A DNA stretch of 64,000 nucleotides from Chloroflexota bacterium (GCA_009841405.1 VXLV01000124.1:106292-170291); one strand, 5' to 3'; shown: positions 34,762 through 44,957, counted from the stretch's first letter. Notes: generated from the sequence alone by a model not told the origin. A program made the numbers and translations.

Positions 34762-34830
34762 GCTTGAGGGCGCTCGCCCTTCGGCAGCCGGCAAATCCGA
34801 CATCACTCAATAAGTTGGCGCGCAAGGCGT

Positions 34831-34859
34831 TTGTGGCGGTTTCTTTACTATCGTATACT
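34831..34859 (+). promoter_or_regulatory. promoter for the two-helix membrane protein at 34903
   Basis: TTGTGG (34831-34836), 17-bp spacer, TATACT (34854-34859), 43 bp before ATG 34903. Confidence 0.45.
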
Positions 34860-34902
34860 GCATTGCAGGTATGTATAGTTGAGACTCGAAAGGGCGCTGT
34901 TC

Positions 34903-36351
34903 ATGAGCCTCCAAGGTCGAATTTCCAATCGCGCGCAATCGTCCGGCGCATCCGATTCAGGCGATGCCAATGGCGCTGGCGCCGCCAATTCGCTCCCGGG
35001 CCCCACCGGGAATGCCACCGCTTCGCGCATCCAAAGCTTGATGGCGTCCGGCCCGCAGCGTATGACGGTCATGCTCGTCCTTATGGGCATGGTGCTGGGA
35101 TTGGCGACGGCTTACGTGATCATCCCGACAGAATTCACTGGCGCCTCGCCCCGCCATATGAGCCGAGACGCGATTCGTCAGTGGGTGCGCATGATTGCGG
35201 TCGGGCACTCCCAGGAAGTGCACTATGACGATAGCAACGCCTTGCTCGTCTTGCAGCAAATCCCCAACCCGCAGGCCGTAGTAGAGGGCTTGGCGAGCAA
35301 TGCGGGCGTTCCCGCCGCCGAGCGCGCTGCGCTGGAAGCGCTGATGGATATCCCTGGCTACGCGAATCTGACCGGCGCGCTGGCGCCGCAAGACCCCGGC
35401 GTCGTCGGCAGTACCTTGCAAGTGGCAGCCTCCCTGGCGGCGGTAGCGCTGGCGATCCCGCTGCTGGTCATCGCCGGGCGCGTGATCTTGCCGGCCGGCA
35501 ACGCCAAGGCATCGAACCGACGCGGGCGCGAGCAATTGGCGAAGGCGAGCCCGCCGTCAGCCGACGCCGCGGCGCTGCCAAGCGAACAGCCGCTGCAAGC
35601 CTACAGCGAGGCGCCGGCTGCGACCTGGGGCGCGGACGAAACGGAAGAAAGCGGCGCCATCCATCCCCAGTATGGCGTTCCGGTTTTGCGCGCCCTGTCA
35701 ACTTACGTCAAAGGCAATAATCTGGATGATTCCTTCGCCATTGAATTGCCGCCGGATGCGGGCGGCCAGTTTCTCGGCGAATGCGGCGTTTCCGGCGCGA
35801 CCCAAGTCGGCAATGAGTTGCAATCGGTAGAGTTTTGGGGCTTTGACATGGCCTCGCAGGAAACGCTGACCAAGGTCTTTGCCGCGCCCGCCGCCTTGCA
35901 CGACCCAGCTCTTCACGCTGCCGTCGCCAGCCGCGTCAGTAACGCCGGCGCCGACATCGTCGCGGCGGAACCCGGCGCGCGCCTGGTCTTGGACAGCGGC
36001 GCCATTCACATTCAGGCGCGCGTCAAATCTGTGGTCTGCAACTACGGCGGCGGAACGCCCAACAGCGGCATCGAGTCGCTGCAAATCGAGATCCTGGCCT
36101 GGCACAAGCAGACTGTGCCGTCAAGCATGCCGGCGAGCGGATATCCCGCGCCCGCCAATTCACCCTTCAATGAATACGCGGAGATGCAATTCGGCCCGCC
36201 TTCGGAAACAACGTCGCCCTCGCCGCCTCCTGGCGGAAGCATGAGCGCGCCGCGGCCCGCTTCATCAGCCGGCCAGCCAGCGCCGAAACGCCCGGAAGAC
36301 GAAGAGGAAGATCCTTTTGGCGGTACCGGAAACTTTATGCCCTACTCGTAA
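34903..36351 (+). CDS. two-helix membrane protein of unknown function
   Basis: 482 residues from ATG 34903; the frame extends 8 codons upstream but MSLQGR starts after a TTCATG context nearer the expected distance from the promoter. A polar N-terminus of about 55 residues, a first membrane helix (about 56-78, MTVMLVLMGMVLGLATAYVII), an external helical loop with MSRDAIRQWVRMIAVGHSQEV, a second helix (about 175-200), then a large C-terminal domain after a disordered linker. The domain includes FAIELPPDAGGQFLGECGVSGATQ and QSVEFWGFDMASQETLTKVFAAP, and the chain ends in a Pro/Ser-rich tail (DEEEDPFGGTGNF). Both termini should be cytosolic. I do not recognise the family. Confidence 0.75.
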   Translation: MSLQGRISNRAQSSGASDSGDANGAGAANSLPGPTGNATASRIQSLMASGPQRMTVMLVLMGMVLGLATAYVIIPTEFTGASPRHMSRDAIRQWVRMIAVGHSQEVHYDDSNALLVLQQIPNPQAVVEGLASNAGVPAAERAALEALMDIPGYANLTGALAPQDPGVVGSTLQVAASLAAVALAIPLLVIAGRVILPAGNAKASNRRGREQLAKASPPSADAAALPSEQPLQAYSEAPAATWGADETEESGAIHPQYGVPVLRALSTYVKGNNLDDSFAIELPPDAGGQFLGECGVSGATQVGNELQSVEFWGFDMASQETLTKVFAAPAALHDPALHAAVASRVSNAGADIVAAEPGARLVLDSGAIHIQARVKSVVCNYGGGTPNSGIESLQIEILAWHKQTVPSSMPASGYPAPANSPFNEYAEMQFGPPSETTSPSPPPGGSMSAPRPASSAGQPAPKRPEDEEEDPFGGTGNFMPYS

Positions 36352-36410
36352 ACGCCCGAGATAGAGCGCGGCCGCGTGCGCCTCGGATCATCGCGCGCGG
36401 TCGCTGAGCG

Positions 36411-36881
36411 CTAGCGGATTTCGACAATCTTGAATTTGATTTCGCCGTCGGGCGTGGTCACCGAAACGCGTTTGCCGGTCTTCTTCCCCAACAGTGCCGA
36501 GCCAATTGGGCTCTTCTGTGAGATCTTGCGCTCGCGCGGGTTTGCCTCGGCGCTGCCGACAATCTTGTATTCTTCATCTTCGCCGCTGCCGACTTCCTGA
36601 ATAACCACCGTAGAGCCGACGCGCACCACATCGCTGGGCCCGGCGCTGTCCACAATGATTGCGTTCATTAACACGGATTCGATATGCTGCACGCGTCCCT
36701 CAACGAAGCCGAGCTGCTCCTTGGCGTCATGATAGTCAGCGTTTTCCTTGAGGTCGCCCTGCGCCACCGCGTCCTTCAGCTTGCGCGCCAAAGCCGGTCG
36801 ACGAGTCTCAACGAGCTGGCGCAGTTCGCGGCGCAGCGCATCTTCGCCTTCGCGGGTCAGATAAGATTCTTCTGTTGCCAT
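36411..36881 (-). CDS. greA: transcription elongation factor GreA
   Basis: 156 residues. N-terminal coiled coil (about 1-75) with the acidic tip in AVAQGDLKENADYHDAKEQ, where the Asp/Glu pair needed to stimulate RNA polymerase cleavage is kept, and a C-terminal FKBP-like domain with VGSTVVIQE, KISQKSPIGSALLGKKTGKRVSV. Length matches GreA. GAAGGAAACACGC supplies a ribosome site. The start lies 25 bp inside the end of the metallo-hydrolase gene upstream, so the two are co-transcribed. Confidence 0.95.
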   Translation of the reverse strand: MATEESYLTREGEDALRRELRQLVETRRPALARKLKDAVAQGDLKENADYHDAKEQLGFVEGRVQHIESVLMNAIIVDSAGPSDVVRVGSTVVIQEVGSGEDEEYKIVGSAEANPRERKISQKSPIGSALLGKKTGKRVSVTTPDGEIKFKIVEIR

Positions 36882-37756
36882 TGCGTGTTTCCTTCATAAT
36901 CGTGGGATGCGTGTCGATCCGCCGCCAAGCGCGAGCCGGAGCGGCCGCCATGAACCAGCGCCCTTATGTTGTGGCGATGCAGCTCTTGAACGGCGCCGTT
37001 CAAGAGCACCTGGCTCTTGCCGCATGCCGCCAAAGGTATCGCGTCCTCGATGTTCTCCAATTCAGTTGCCATCGCCTTCTCGACTTCCTCCCAAAGACGG
37101 CGAAGATATTCCAGGTCGCTGGCGATCTTCTCGGGCGCTTCACCGCGCAATATGATATCGCCGTGACCTTGCACAATGTTCTCATATTCTTGGTCCAACA
37201 GCAGGCTCAGCGAGTGTTCCAGGTCGTCGAAGCTGCCGTCGACGAAGTAGGGAATCGGCATCACCGTATCTGCCGCAAAGAGGACGTCTTCGCCCTGGAC
37301 CAGGCAAACTATGGAATCCGGACTATGGCCGGGGCTAGAGCGCAGCGAGAAACGGAACTCCCCCAACTCGAATGACATGCGGCTTTCAAAAGTAATGTTT
37401 GGTATGACGACCTCAACCGGCGCGAATTCCGGCGAGTCTTGCTTCATCCGCTCCAGGCTTTCGCGGCCGCGGGTCGCCAGGATCTCCGCGCACAGACGAT
37501 GCGAAACGACCTGCGCCTCCGGGAAAAAACAGGCCCCCGTCGTGTGATCCGCATGAAAATGCGTATTGATTAGGTAGCGCACGTTGGTCCGCAGCCCGGA
37601 CTCGACGTAACGGCGAATGCGCAAGGTCTCATCAGGATAGAGCATCGTGTCGATGAGCACCGCGCCTTCGCTGGTCAGCACCAGACCGGCCGTTACCTGC
37701 GCGTATTGGGCGCTGCGGAAAACCATAATCTTGTCGGTTATGCGTTCGCGCTGCAT
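36857..37756 (-). CDS. metallo-beta-lactamase-fold hydrolase
   Basis: 299 residues. YLINTHFHADHTTGACFF holds the HxHxDH motif (about 64-69), followed by SSPGHSPDSIVCLV, DVLFAADTVMPIPYFVDGS and IVQGHGDIIL, which supply the other metal ligands. The layout resembles quinohaem-protein-type and SoxH-like MBL proteins. The last 60 or so residues are helical and then become low-quality sequence (HGGRSGSRLAADRHASHDYE), overlapping greA by 25 bp; the real domain may end earlier. No substrate can be assigned. It has its own promoter at 37804-37832. Confidence 0.83.
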   Translation of the reverse strand: MQRERITDKIMVFRSAQYAQVTAGLVLTSEGAVLIDTMLYPDETLRIRRYVESGLRTNVRYLINTHFHADHTTGACFFPEAQVVSHRLCAEILATRGRESLERMKQDSPEFAPVEVVIPNITFESRMSFELGEFRFSLRSSPGHSPDSIVCLVQGEDVLFAADTVMPIPYFVDGSFDDLEHSLSLLLDQEYENIVQGHGDIILRGEAPEKIASDLEYLRRLWEEVEKAMATELENIEDAIPLAACGKSQVLLNGAVQELHRHNIRALVHGGRSGSRLAADRHASHDYEGNTQWQQKNLI

Positions 37757-37803
37757 GCGGTTCGCGGGCCAATGAGCTGCAGAATCGGGATTGAGTAGAC
37801 GCG

Positions 37804-37832
37804 AGTATAGTCAGCGACTGTAGGGAAATCAA
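37804..37832 (-). promoter_or_regulatory. promoter for the metallo-hydrolase and greA
   Basis: On the minus strand TTGATT (37827-37832), 17-bp spacer, TATACT (37804-37809), 48 bp before the ATG. Divergent from the promoter at 37853-37881. Confidence 0.55.
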
Positions 37833-37852
37833 GTGGGCAACGCGCCGGCCGC

Positions 37853-37881
37853 TTTGCGCGCCAGAGACTTGTCTGTATACT
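37853..37881 (+). promoter_or_regulatory. promoter for the surface binding protein at 37918
   Basis: TTTGCG (37853-37858), 17-bp spacer, TATACT (37876-37881), 36 bp before the GTG start. Confidence 0.45.
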
Positions 37882-37917
37882 GAATGCAAGCTAGCAAGCA
37901 ACTGTCTGGAAACTGAC

Positions 37918-40053
37918 GTGATCGCACTGCCTAGATGTACGGTCTGGATCGCGCTTGCGCTGGCCTGCGCCGTCGGGCTCCGCGGCCAGCGAGCCAGCGC
38001 GCAATACGAGTTGCGAGTCGGCGTGATTGACTATCCTGCCGGATCGATGCTCGCGGGCGCGCGCCTTGCAACGGATCACATCAATGACGCTGGCGGCGTC
38101 ATCGGCGCCGACGGCACTGTCTTTCGGCTGGCCGTGGTGGACACCCCGCCGGACAACATGGAGATCGCCACGGCCAATATGAAGCAGGCCAGCGTATTCG
38201 CTGTGATCGGGCCCGAAGACGATGAGATATTCCGCCGCAATATCGCGCTCCTGCAGGAAATACAGGCGCCGGTTTTCACGCCGGCGGCCGGCGATTCAGC
38301 CTTGCTTTCGGACCAATCGGGCCGCATGTATCGCAGCCGCGCGGCGGAAAGCGCGCAATTCAGCGCTCTTGCTGATTACCTGGCGAATGCGCTGGCCATT
38401 CAGTCCATCGCCACGATCCACCTGGACACAGCCAGCACGACAAGTCTGATTTCCTTTGCCAATGCTTTGTATGCCCATGGTTTGGCCCCGTCGCCGCTCG
38501 CCTTCGATCTATCGCGGCCGAACCTGCGGCAGGTGGCAGCGTCGCCGTCAGCGCCGGACGCGGTCGCCATCTTCGGCGCGCCCCATCTGGCTGCTCAAGC
38601 CGTCGTCCAGCTCCGCAATGCCGGTTATGCGGGCGAGGTCGTCTACAGCCGCGCGCATGAGCCGGAATTTGCGGAGCGCGCGCCGACAGAATCGCTGCCC
38701 GGCATCATCAGCCTGTCCACCTGGTCGCATACGCTAGCGGACCCGGCCAGCCGGGAATTCACCTGGGCTTATGCCCGCGCGTTTGGGCGACTTCCCGATG
38801 CCTCGGCCGCGGCCAGCTACGACGCCATCCAGTTGGTCGCCGCGGCCGCCGCGCGAGGAGGCGACATCTACAGCGCCTTGTCGGCCACCGGCGCGTTCGC
38901 TGGCGTACAGGGGGAGCTGAACCCGGCCAATCTGCCGCCGGGCGAAATCAGCAACAATGCAATTGTCGCGCGGTCGAATGAACACGGCGTCGCCAATGTC
39001 GTCGCCCGCTATCCCGACCGGCCCCTGGTCGCAGCCCCGGAACAGACAACAGAGCAGGCGACGGAACGGGCGCCGACACTCGCGCCGCCCACCGCGACGC
39101 CATTGCCAACGGCTACCCCCACCGGCTACCACCTGAGAACCCGGAGCCGCGTCCAAAATGTCCGCAGCGGCCCCGGCACTGAGTACGACGTCATCGGTCA
39201 AGTTATCGAGGGCACACAAGCGCGCGTCCTCGGCGCGACCAGCGACTATAGCTGGCTGGTCATCGACTATCGCGGCCAGTGGGGCTGGATGGCGGCGTAC
39301 CTGGTTGATGTGTTCGGCGACCGCAACCTCGTGCCGATCATTCAGCCGCCGGCGACGCCGACGCCAGCGCCTACCGATACGCCCCCGCCACCGCAAGAAC
39401 CTGACTTGCTGGTGCTGGAAGCAGGGCCCAATCGACTGACCATTGGCCAGGCAACCGCCTTAAGCGTCACAATTCTCAACCAGGGTTTGAGCCCGGCCGG
39501 CCCCTTCGCCGTCGCCGCCACATTTCAGCCGGGCGGCCAATTCGCGGGCGTCAATCTGGCCGGCCTGGACGCCCGGCAGCGAACCGCCACGCAGCTCCAT
39601 CCCAACCTCAGCGGACCTTCAGGCCCCCAATCGATTGTCATCGTCGCAGATCTCAACCAGCAAGTCTACGAAGGCGACGGCGAAGCGAACAATCAAGACT
39701 TTGTGTTCACCTATATGGCGGACCGCCCGGTTTTGGCGAGCGGAACCTGGACCACCGCTGCCGGGTCAATCGATCTGGATGGCGACGGCAACGCTGATCT
39801 GTCCTGGACGGGCAACGATCTGGCCGCGCTGGGCAGCGCCGCCTTCGCCGCAATCGACCAATTCTCAACCTTGGACCAGACGCATTACGACGCGGTCAGC
39901 GCCACGACCCTCAATAGCGCCATCGCCAGCGCTGACCAGCTCGCAAACCGCGTATTCACTCTGGTAACGGCGGACGGGCATCGCGGCGTCATGCAAGTGA
40001 CCAGCGTCATGCGCAACGGCCCGATCACTGTCGACTATCGCATCTACCGTTGA
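37918..40053 (+). CDS. secreted periplasmic-binding-protein / SH3 / CARDB multidomain protein
   Basis: 711 residues from GTG. Signal peptide about 1-28 (LALACAVGLRGQRASAQ). Then a type I periplasmic binding fold as in branched-chain amino-acid receptors (about 30-370: YELRVGVIDYPAGSMLAGARLATDHINDAGG, FAVIGPEDDE, PVFTPAAGD). A Pro/Thr linker leads to a bacterial SH3 domain (about 400-465: NVRSGPGTEYDVIGQV, WGWMAAYLV), a second linker, a CARDB-like beta domain (about 495-600: SVTILNQGLSPAGPFAV) and a C-terminal region with DLDGDGNADLSW, a possible calcium-binding loop. No permease adjoins it, so a surface receptor or wall-binding role is more likely than import. Its end overlaps the convergent M23 gene by 10 bp. 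Confidence 0.82.
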   Translation: MIALPRCTVWIALALACAVGLRGQRASAQYELRVGVIDYPAGSMLAGARLATDHINDAGGVIGADGTVFRLAVVDTPPDNMEIATANMKQASVFAVIGPEDDEIFRRNIALLQEIQAPVFTPAAGDSALLSDQSGRMYRSRAAESAQFSALADYLANALAIQSIATIHLDTASTTSLISFANALYAHGLAPSPLAFDLSRPNLRQVAASPSAPDAVAIFGAPHLAAQAVVQLRNAGYAGEVVYSRAHEPEFAERAPTESLPGIISLSTWSHTLADPASREFTWAYARAFGRLPDASAAASYDAIQLVAAAAARGGDIYSALSATGAFAGVQGELNPANLPPGEISNNAIVARSNEHGVANVVARYPDRPLVAAPEQTTEQATERAPTLAPPTATPLPTATPTGYHLRTRSRVQNVRSGPGTEYDVIGQVIEGTQARVLGATSDYSWLVIDYRGQWGWMAAYLVDVFGDRNLVPIIQPPATPTPAPTDTPPPPQEPDLLVLEAGPNRLTIGQATALSVTILNQGLSPAGPFAVAATFQPGGQFAGVNLAGLDARQRTATQLHPNLSGPSGPQSIVIVADLNQQVYEGDGEANNQDFVFTYMADRPVLASGTWTTAAGSIDLDGDGNADLSWTGNDLAALGSAAFAAIDQFSTLDQTHYDAVSATTLNSAIASADQLANRVFTLVTADGHRGVMQVTSVMRNGPITVDYRIYR

Positions 40054-41021
40054 GGAGTCGCAGCCGCCAAGGCGTTAGCGAGGACAATGTCGACGAATGT
40101 CGTGCGGTACGGCTCTACCGCGACCTCGCGGGCGAACGCAATCTTGCCGACCTCATCCAAAACCACCACTTGATAGTCGCCGGCCGGCAAGTCGCCCACC
40201 GTGAAGTCCTCGTCCCAAACTGGATCGGAGTTTACGACCCGGCCTTCGTAGCTGTATACATCGCGGTTGAAGTCGTTTGAGCGCACGGAAACCCGTTTGC
40301 CGAGCACAGGCGCGCCTTCCTCGTCGCGTATCCGGCCTATTATCATGCCATTATCGATGTAATGTTGCAGCCACAGCTCGGGGTTTCGCGTCATGCGAAA
40401 ATCATAGGGGTCATCGACGCGCGTCTCGAAGTGCAAATGCGGTCCCAGGGCGACGCCGCTCGAACCGATATGACCGAGTAAGGTCAAATCCTCCACAGCT
40501 TGCCCGACAGCTACGCTAGTCTCGTCGAGATGCCCGTACACGGTGAATAGTTGTCGCCCGGCTAAGGACTCAATTGGATGCGCCACGATGACGACTTGCC
40601 CGTAGTAGTCAAGCTGCGGACCCACCAGGATCTCGTCGTCCGCGCCGGCGAAAACTACCACGCCGGACTTGGCGGCATAGACCGGCGTTCCGCGGGGATT
40701 CACAAATTCGACACCCAAATGCACGGGCCGCGCCCCCTGCTGCGTGCTGCCATAGGGGTAACTCCGGTCGACCCAGTGCGTCAAGCCATCGGACAATTCA
40801 ATCGGGCGGTGCAGCACATTGTGCTCGACCGGCTTAATGGACGCCAGGTCACCGACGGCCGCTGTTGACGACCGCGTTTCCGCGACAGCGGCAGCTGACG
40901 CCGATGCCCGCGAGCGGCCGGCATTATCCGACTGGCTTGCTTCCTGGGCCTGAACGCCACCGTAAAGCACTACGAATGCGAGCGCTAGCAAGAAGGCTCG
41001 CCTGCGACAATGGGATTGCAA
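40044..41021 (-). CDS. secreted M23-family peptidase-like protein
   Basis: 325 residues from a TTG; GGAG lies 9 bases upstream and no ATG is available. Signal peptide about 1-26 ending GGVQAQ. The LytM/M23 domain (about 95-215) shows HLGVEFVNPRGTPVYAAKSGVVVFAG and GPHLHFETRVD. M23 enzymes bind zinc through HxxxD plus HxH; here the first motif is HLGVE, with Glu for Asp, so zinc binding is possible but altered. A C-terminal beta-sandwich (about 230-320: VLGKRVSVRSND, GDLPAGDYQVVVLDEVG) resembles carboxypeptidase-regulatory domains. Probably acts on, or binds, peptidoglycan. Second in an operon with the lipoprotein upstream. Confidence 0.83.
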   Translation of the reverse strand: MQSHCRRRAFLLALAFVVLYGGVQAQEASQSDNAGRSRASASAAAVAETRSSTAAVGDLASIKPVEHNVLHRPIELSDGLTHWVDRSYPYGSTQQGARPVHLGVEFVNPRGTPVYAAKSGVVVFAGADDEILVGPQLDYYGQVVIVAHPIESLAGRQLFTVYGHLDETSVAVGQAVEDLTLLGHIGSSGVALGPHLHFETRVDDPYDFRMTRNPELWLQHYIDNGMIIGRIRDEEGAPVLGKRVSVRSNDFNRDVYSYEGRVVNSDPVWDEDFTVGDLPAGDYQVVVLDEVGKIAFAREVAVEPYRTTFVDIVLANALAAATPQR

Positions 41022-41036
41022 TGCGTCAGTCTCCGG

Positions 41037-41753
41037 TCAATTGGTCAGGATTTCAAAGCTGGCGCTGCCCAGCTCCAGGCCGTCTACAGTCATGGTCGCC
41101 GAATAAGCGCCGGGCGCGAATGCGAAGTCCTCCGGCGTCGCGTAGAACCAGATGCACTCGAAGGACTTCGAGTATGTGGGCCGCCAGCCCACTTCGTAAA
41201 TCAGTGAATCGTCGCGGAACCAAACAACTTGGAAATCGGCGCCCGCGCGCAAGTCTGTGACGCGCGCGGTTACATAGATCTCGGGAACGTTGGGACTGAA
41301 CTGTCGCACGCTTCCGCTGGCGCAGCCGCTGTTCGCATCAAGGCTGGCGGCTGTGGCAAGGTCTGTCACCGTCATATCTCCTGTTTGCGACTGGCCGCCG
41401 CTCGCGTCGTCCATCATGCCGACATCGCGTGAGCTTCCCATGTCTTCCGCATTGACGACGACCGCCACGACTTCAGGCGTGCCCGTGTAATTCGCCCGCA
41501 ACGTAGCGCCAAGCGCCGCATTCACCAGCGACAATTCGGCGACGCGCGTGCTGGCGGCGATTACGGTCTCCCGCGCCATATTGCTCTCGGCGGTCGCGGC
41601 TGAGCGAATCATATCGCTCTCTGCGGCATACATGGTGAGATCTGCATCAATGGTCGCCACTGGGTCGCCGGCCACAAGCGCATTGCAGCCGGCCAGAAAG
41701 AGCATCACAAGAGGCGGCGATATCCGCCAAAGCATTCGCCGGAACATAATCAT
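41037..41753 (-). CDS. lipoprotein of unknown function
   Basis: 238 residues. The signal peptide ends in a lipobox, MLFLAGCNA (Cys at about 23), so the mature protein should be lipid-anchored outside. Next is a helical region (about 40-85, rich in Ala, Glu, Thr), then a linker (GGQSQTGD) and a beta-rich C-terminal domain with GCASG, VTDLRAGADFQVVWFRDDSLIYEVGW and FAPGAYSATMTVDG. The latter half resembles the sandwich domains found beside M23 peptidases. Its stop is 16 bp from the TTG of the M23 gene. Family not recognised; the membrane-attachment prediction is firm, the function is not. Confidence 0.75.
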   Translation of the reverse strand: MIMFRRMLWRISPPLVMLFLAGCNALVAGDPVATIDADLTMYAAESDMIRSAATAESNMARETVIAASTRVAELSLVNAALGATLRANYTGTPEVVAVVVNAEDMGSSRDVGMMDDASGGQSQTGDMTVTDLATAASLDANSGCASGSVRQFSPNVPEIYVTARVTDLRAGADFQVVWFRDDSLIYEVGWRPTYSKSFECIWFYATPEDFAFAPGAYSATMTVDGLELGSASFEILTN

Positions 41754-41881
41754 CGCGACGCCGCGCTTTCGTTTTCGGTAGGACGCGCCCCGCCAAACTG
41801 CGATTATATCAAGTACGGCCGCGCATGGCAGTGAATTGGCTGCGCTGGATGCGGCGCGCGTTCAGCTAACCCATTGAGCCC

Positions 41882-41910
41882 TTGCCGCTCGCACTCCGCT
41901 CGGTTAGAAT
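41882..41910 (+). promoter_or_regulatory. promoter for tRNA-Arg
   Basis: TTGCCG (41882-41887), 17-bp spacer, TAGAAT (41905-41910), 14 bp before the tRNA. Confidence 0.55.
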
Positions 41911-41923
41911 CAACATAGGCAGA

Positions 41924-41995
41924 GCCCCCGTAGCTCAGGGGATAGAGCGCTGGTTTCCGGAACCAGGCGCACAGGTTCGAATCCTGTCGGGGGTG
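41924..41995 (+). tRNA. tRNA-Arg (anticodon CCG)
   Basis: All arms fold. Acceptor GCCCCCG pairs with CGGGGGT (41988-41994; first pair G-U). D arm is GCTC/GAGC, the anticodon stem CTGGT/ACCAG carries loop TTCCGGA (anticodon CCG, 41957-41959), and the T arm is ACAGG/CCTGT with loop TTCGAAT. Discriminator G at 41995; CCA is not encoded. Reads CGG codons. Confidence 0.96.
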
Positions 41996-42034
41996 CTCAG
42001 ATGTCTTGGCGTTATTTTGGTTCGGCGCCTATGC

Positions 42035-43300
<1,266 letters not shown>

Positions 43301-43535
43301 GTCGTGCCTCGCTCGTCCAAATGTCCGTAGTATCCGAAGTGTACCAAATATCCGTAAACGAAAGCGCTGAAAACCCACCAAATGAGCCGCTAATCTCTAT
43401 GGCAACTGGGCAGCATGCCCCGGGCGATTATTCTACTTGAGCGCCACCATGATATGCTATCGTGGAGCAACTTTGCGACAGGCATTGGCGAACACTCGCG
43501 CGACGCCTTCGGCCTCACCGCGCATGACTAGTCCG

Positions 43536-44579
43536 CTAATCCGTCGAGAAGCGGTACTCGGTGGTCGATCCGAAGCGCTCGCCCGGCCGCAACACGGTTG
43601 ACGGGAAGTCGGGTTGATTGGGCGAGTTCGGGAAATGCTGCGTCTCCAGGCACAGTCCGTGGCTCTGACGATAGAGCCGCCCGCTCGCCCCGACCAGGGT
43701 CGTTTCGAGCATGTTGCCGGCGTAAAACTGCACGCCGGGCTCGGTCGTCCATACCTCCATGTTTCTGCCGGAACGTGGTTCGTAGACACGGGCGGCAAAG
43801 CCTAACTCCCCTTCCAATAGTCCTGCGCGGTTCAAGACGAAATTGTGGTCATAACCCTTGGCCATGAGGATCTGCGGGTCAGCAGAGCGCTGGCCCGGGC
43901 CGATCGCCTTGGGAATGCGAAAGTCGAAAGGCGTGCCAACGACCGGCGCGATCTCGCCGGTGGGAATCTGATTTGCGTCCGTCGGCGTGTAGCTATCGGC
44001 GTTCAGCGTCAAGATGTGATCGTCAATCGCGCCTTCGCCCTCGCCCATTAGATTAAAGTAGCTGTGATTGGTCAGATTGAGCACAGTGGGCGCGTCCGTT
44101 GCGGCCGAGTACTCGATACGCAGAACACTGTCCTGGTTGAGACTGTAGCGCACAGTGACATCGAGATTGCCGGGATAACCTTCTTCGGCATCGCGGCTCC
44201 GGTAGGCAAGTTCCACGTCATTCGCGATTTCGCGCGCCGCCCAAATCCGCTTGTCGAAGCCGACTTCGCCGCCGTGCAAGGCGCTGCGTCCATCTTGCTT
44301 GAAGAGCTCATACGCGACCCCGTCCAGATTGAACTTGCCGCCGGCGATGCGATTGGCGTAACGGCCAGTGATGGCGCCGAAATAAGGATGCTCCGCTTCA
44401 TACTTCGTCAGGCGGTCAAATCCCAGCGCGACATTGGCAAAGTCCCCCTTGCGGTCCGGTACGCTGATCGACGTCAGGATTCCGCCATAAGTGATCAGCT
44501 TGACTTCCATGCCGGTCCTGTTGCGCAGCGTGTATTCCTCGACCGCTTCGCCGTCAGCCGTCGTCCCGTAGTGTCGCAT
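43536..44579 (-). CDS. aldose 1-epimerase (galactose mutarotase) family protein
   Basis: 347 residues from ATG 44579 (AAGGAAAGGGCGG upstream). The open frame continues 45 codons further but without family-like sequence and into an intergenic repeat. Matches GalM: MEVKLITYGGILTSISVPDRKGDFANVALGF, PYFGAITGRYANRIAGGKF, ALHGGEVGFDKRIW (catalytic His in LHGG), NLTNHSYFNL (second His), DGNQ-type loop replaced by TDANQIPTGEIAPV, and PGVQFYAGNML with the catalytic Glu in TTEPGVQFY. Interconverts alpha and beta anomers of hexoses. Single gene, same direction as the oxidoreductase but separated by about 235 bp. Confidence 0.93.
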   Translation of the reverse strand: MRHYGTTADGEAVEEYTLRNRTGMEVKLITYGGILTSISVPDRKGDFANVALGFDRLTKYEAEHPYFGAITGRYANRIAGGKFNLDGVAYELFKQDGRSALHGGEVGFDKRIWAAREIANDVELAYRSRDAEEGYPGNLDVTVRYSLNQDSVLRIEYSAATDAPTVLNLTNHSYFNLMGEGEGAIDDHILTLNADSYTPTDANQIPTGEIAPVVGTPFDFRIPKAIGPGQRSADPQILMAKGYDHNFVLNRAGLLEGELGFAARVYEPRSGRNMEVWTTEPGVQFYAGNMLETTLVGASGRLYRQSHGLCLETQHFPNSPNQPDFPSTVLRPGERFGSTTEYRFSTD

Positions 44580-44957
44580 GTTTCCGCCCTTTCCTTGCAT
44601 ATAAACACCCAACCATCTTAACGTATTGCGCGGGAAATCAGCCAGAAAACTGTTTTGAACTACAGAGAGCGCAGAGTACACAGAGATAGAATGCTTCCGA
44701 AACTGGTTTTGCAAGTTTGCTGCGCAGATTTAGAATCGTCGCTGGTAGTTGGCAGCGCAATAACGATTTTGAACGCGTCATGTGCATATCACATCTGTGT
44801 TTCTCTGCGCTCTACGCGCACACTGTATTCGATTTCACTCTGATTTCACTGGCGTAGATCCTCGAATTGCCGCGCCCCCCAAGCCGGATTGCCGATTCAT
44901 CGTAGCGCGAGACGGGTTACAATAGGCGTCTAATTGTTCGCATCAGGGGAGCAGATT
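44580..44957. repeat. intergenic stretch with inverted CACAGAG-type repeats
   Basis: No gene is supported here. At 44659-44687 lies TACAGAGAGCGCAGAG followed by TACACAGAG. A degenerate reverse-complement copy (TGTGTTTCTCTGCGCTC) lies around 44800-44816, so the pair brackets about 170 bp of AT-richer sequence. TACAAT at 44918-44923 could be the -10 of the aldo/keto reductase gene. The same short direct repeat occurs at 58592, 60762 and 63842. Confidence 0.5.
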
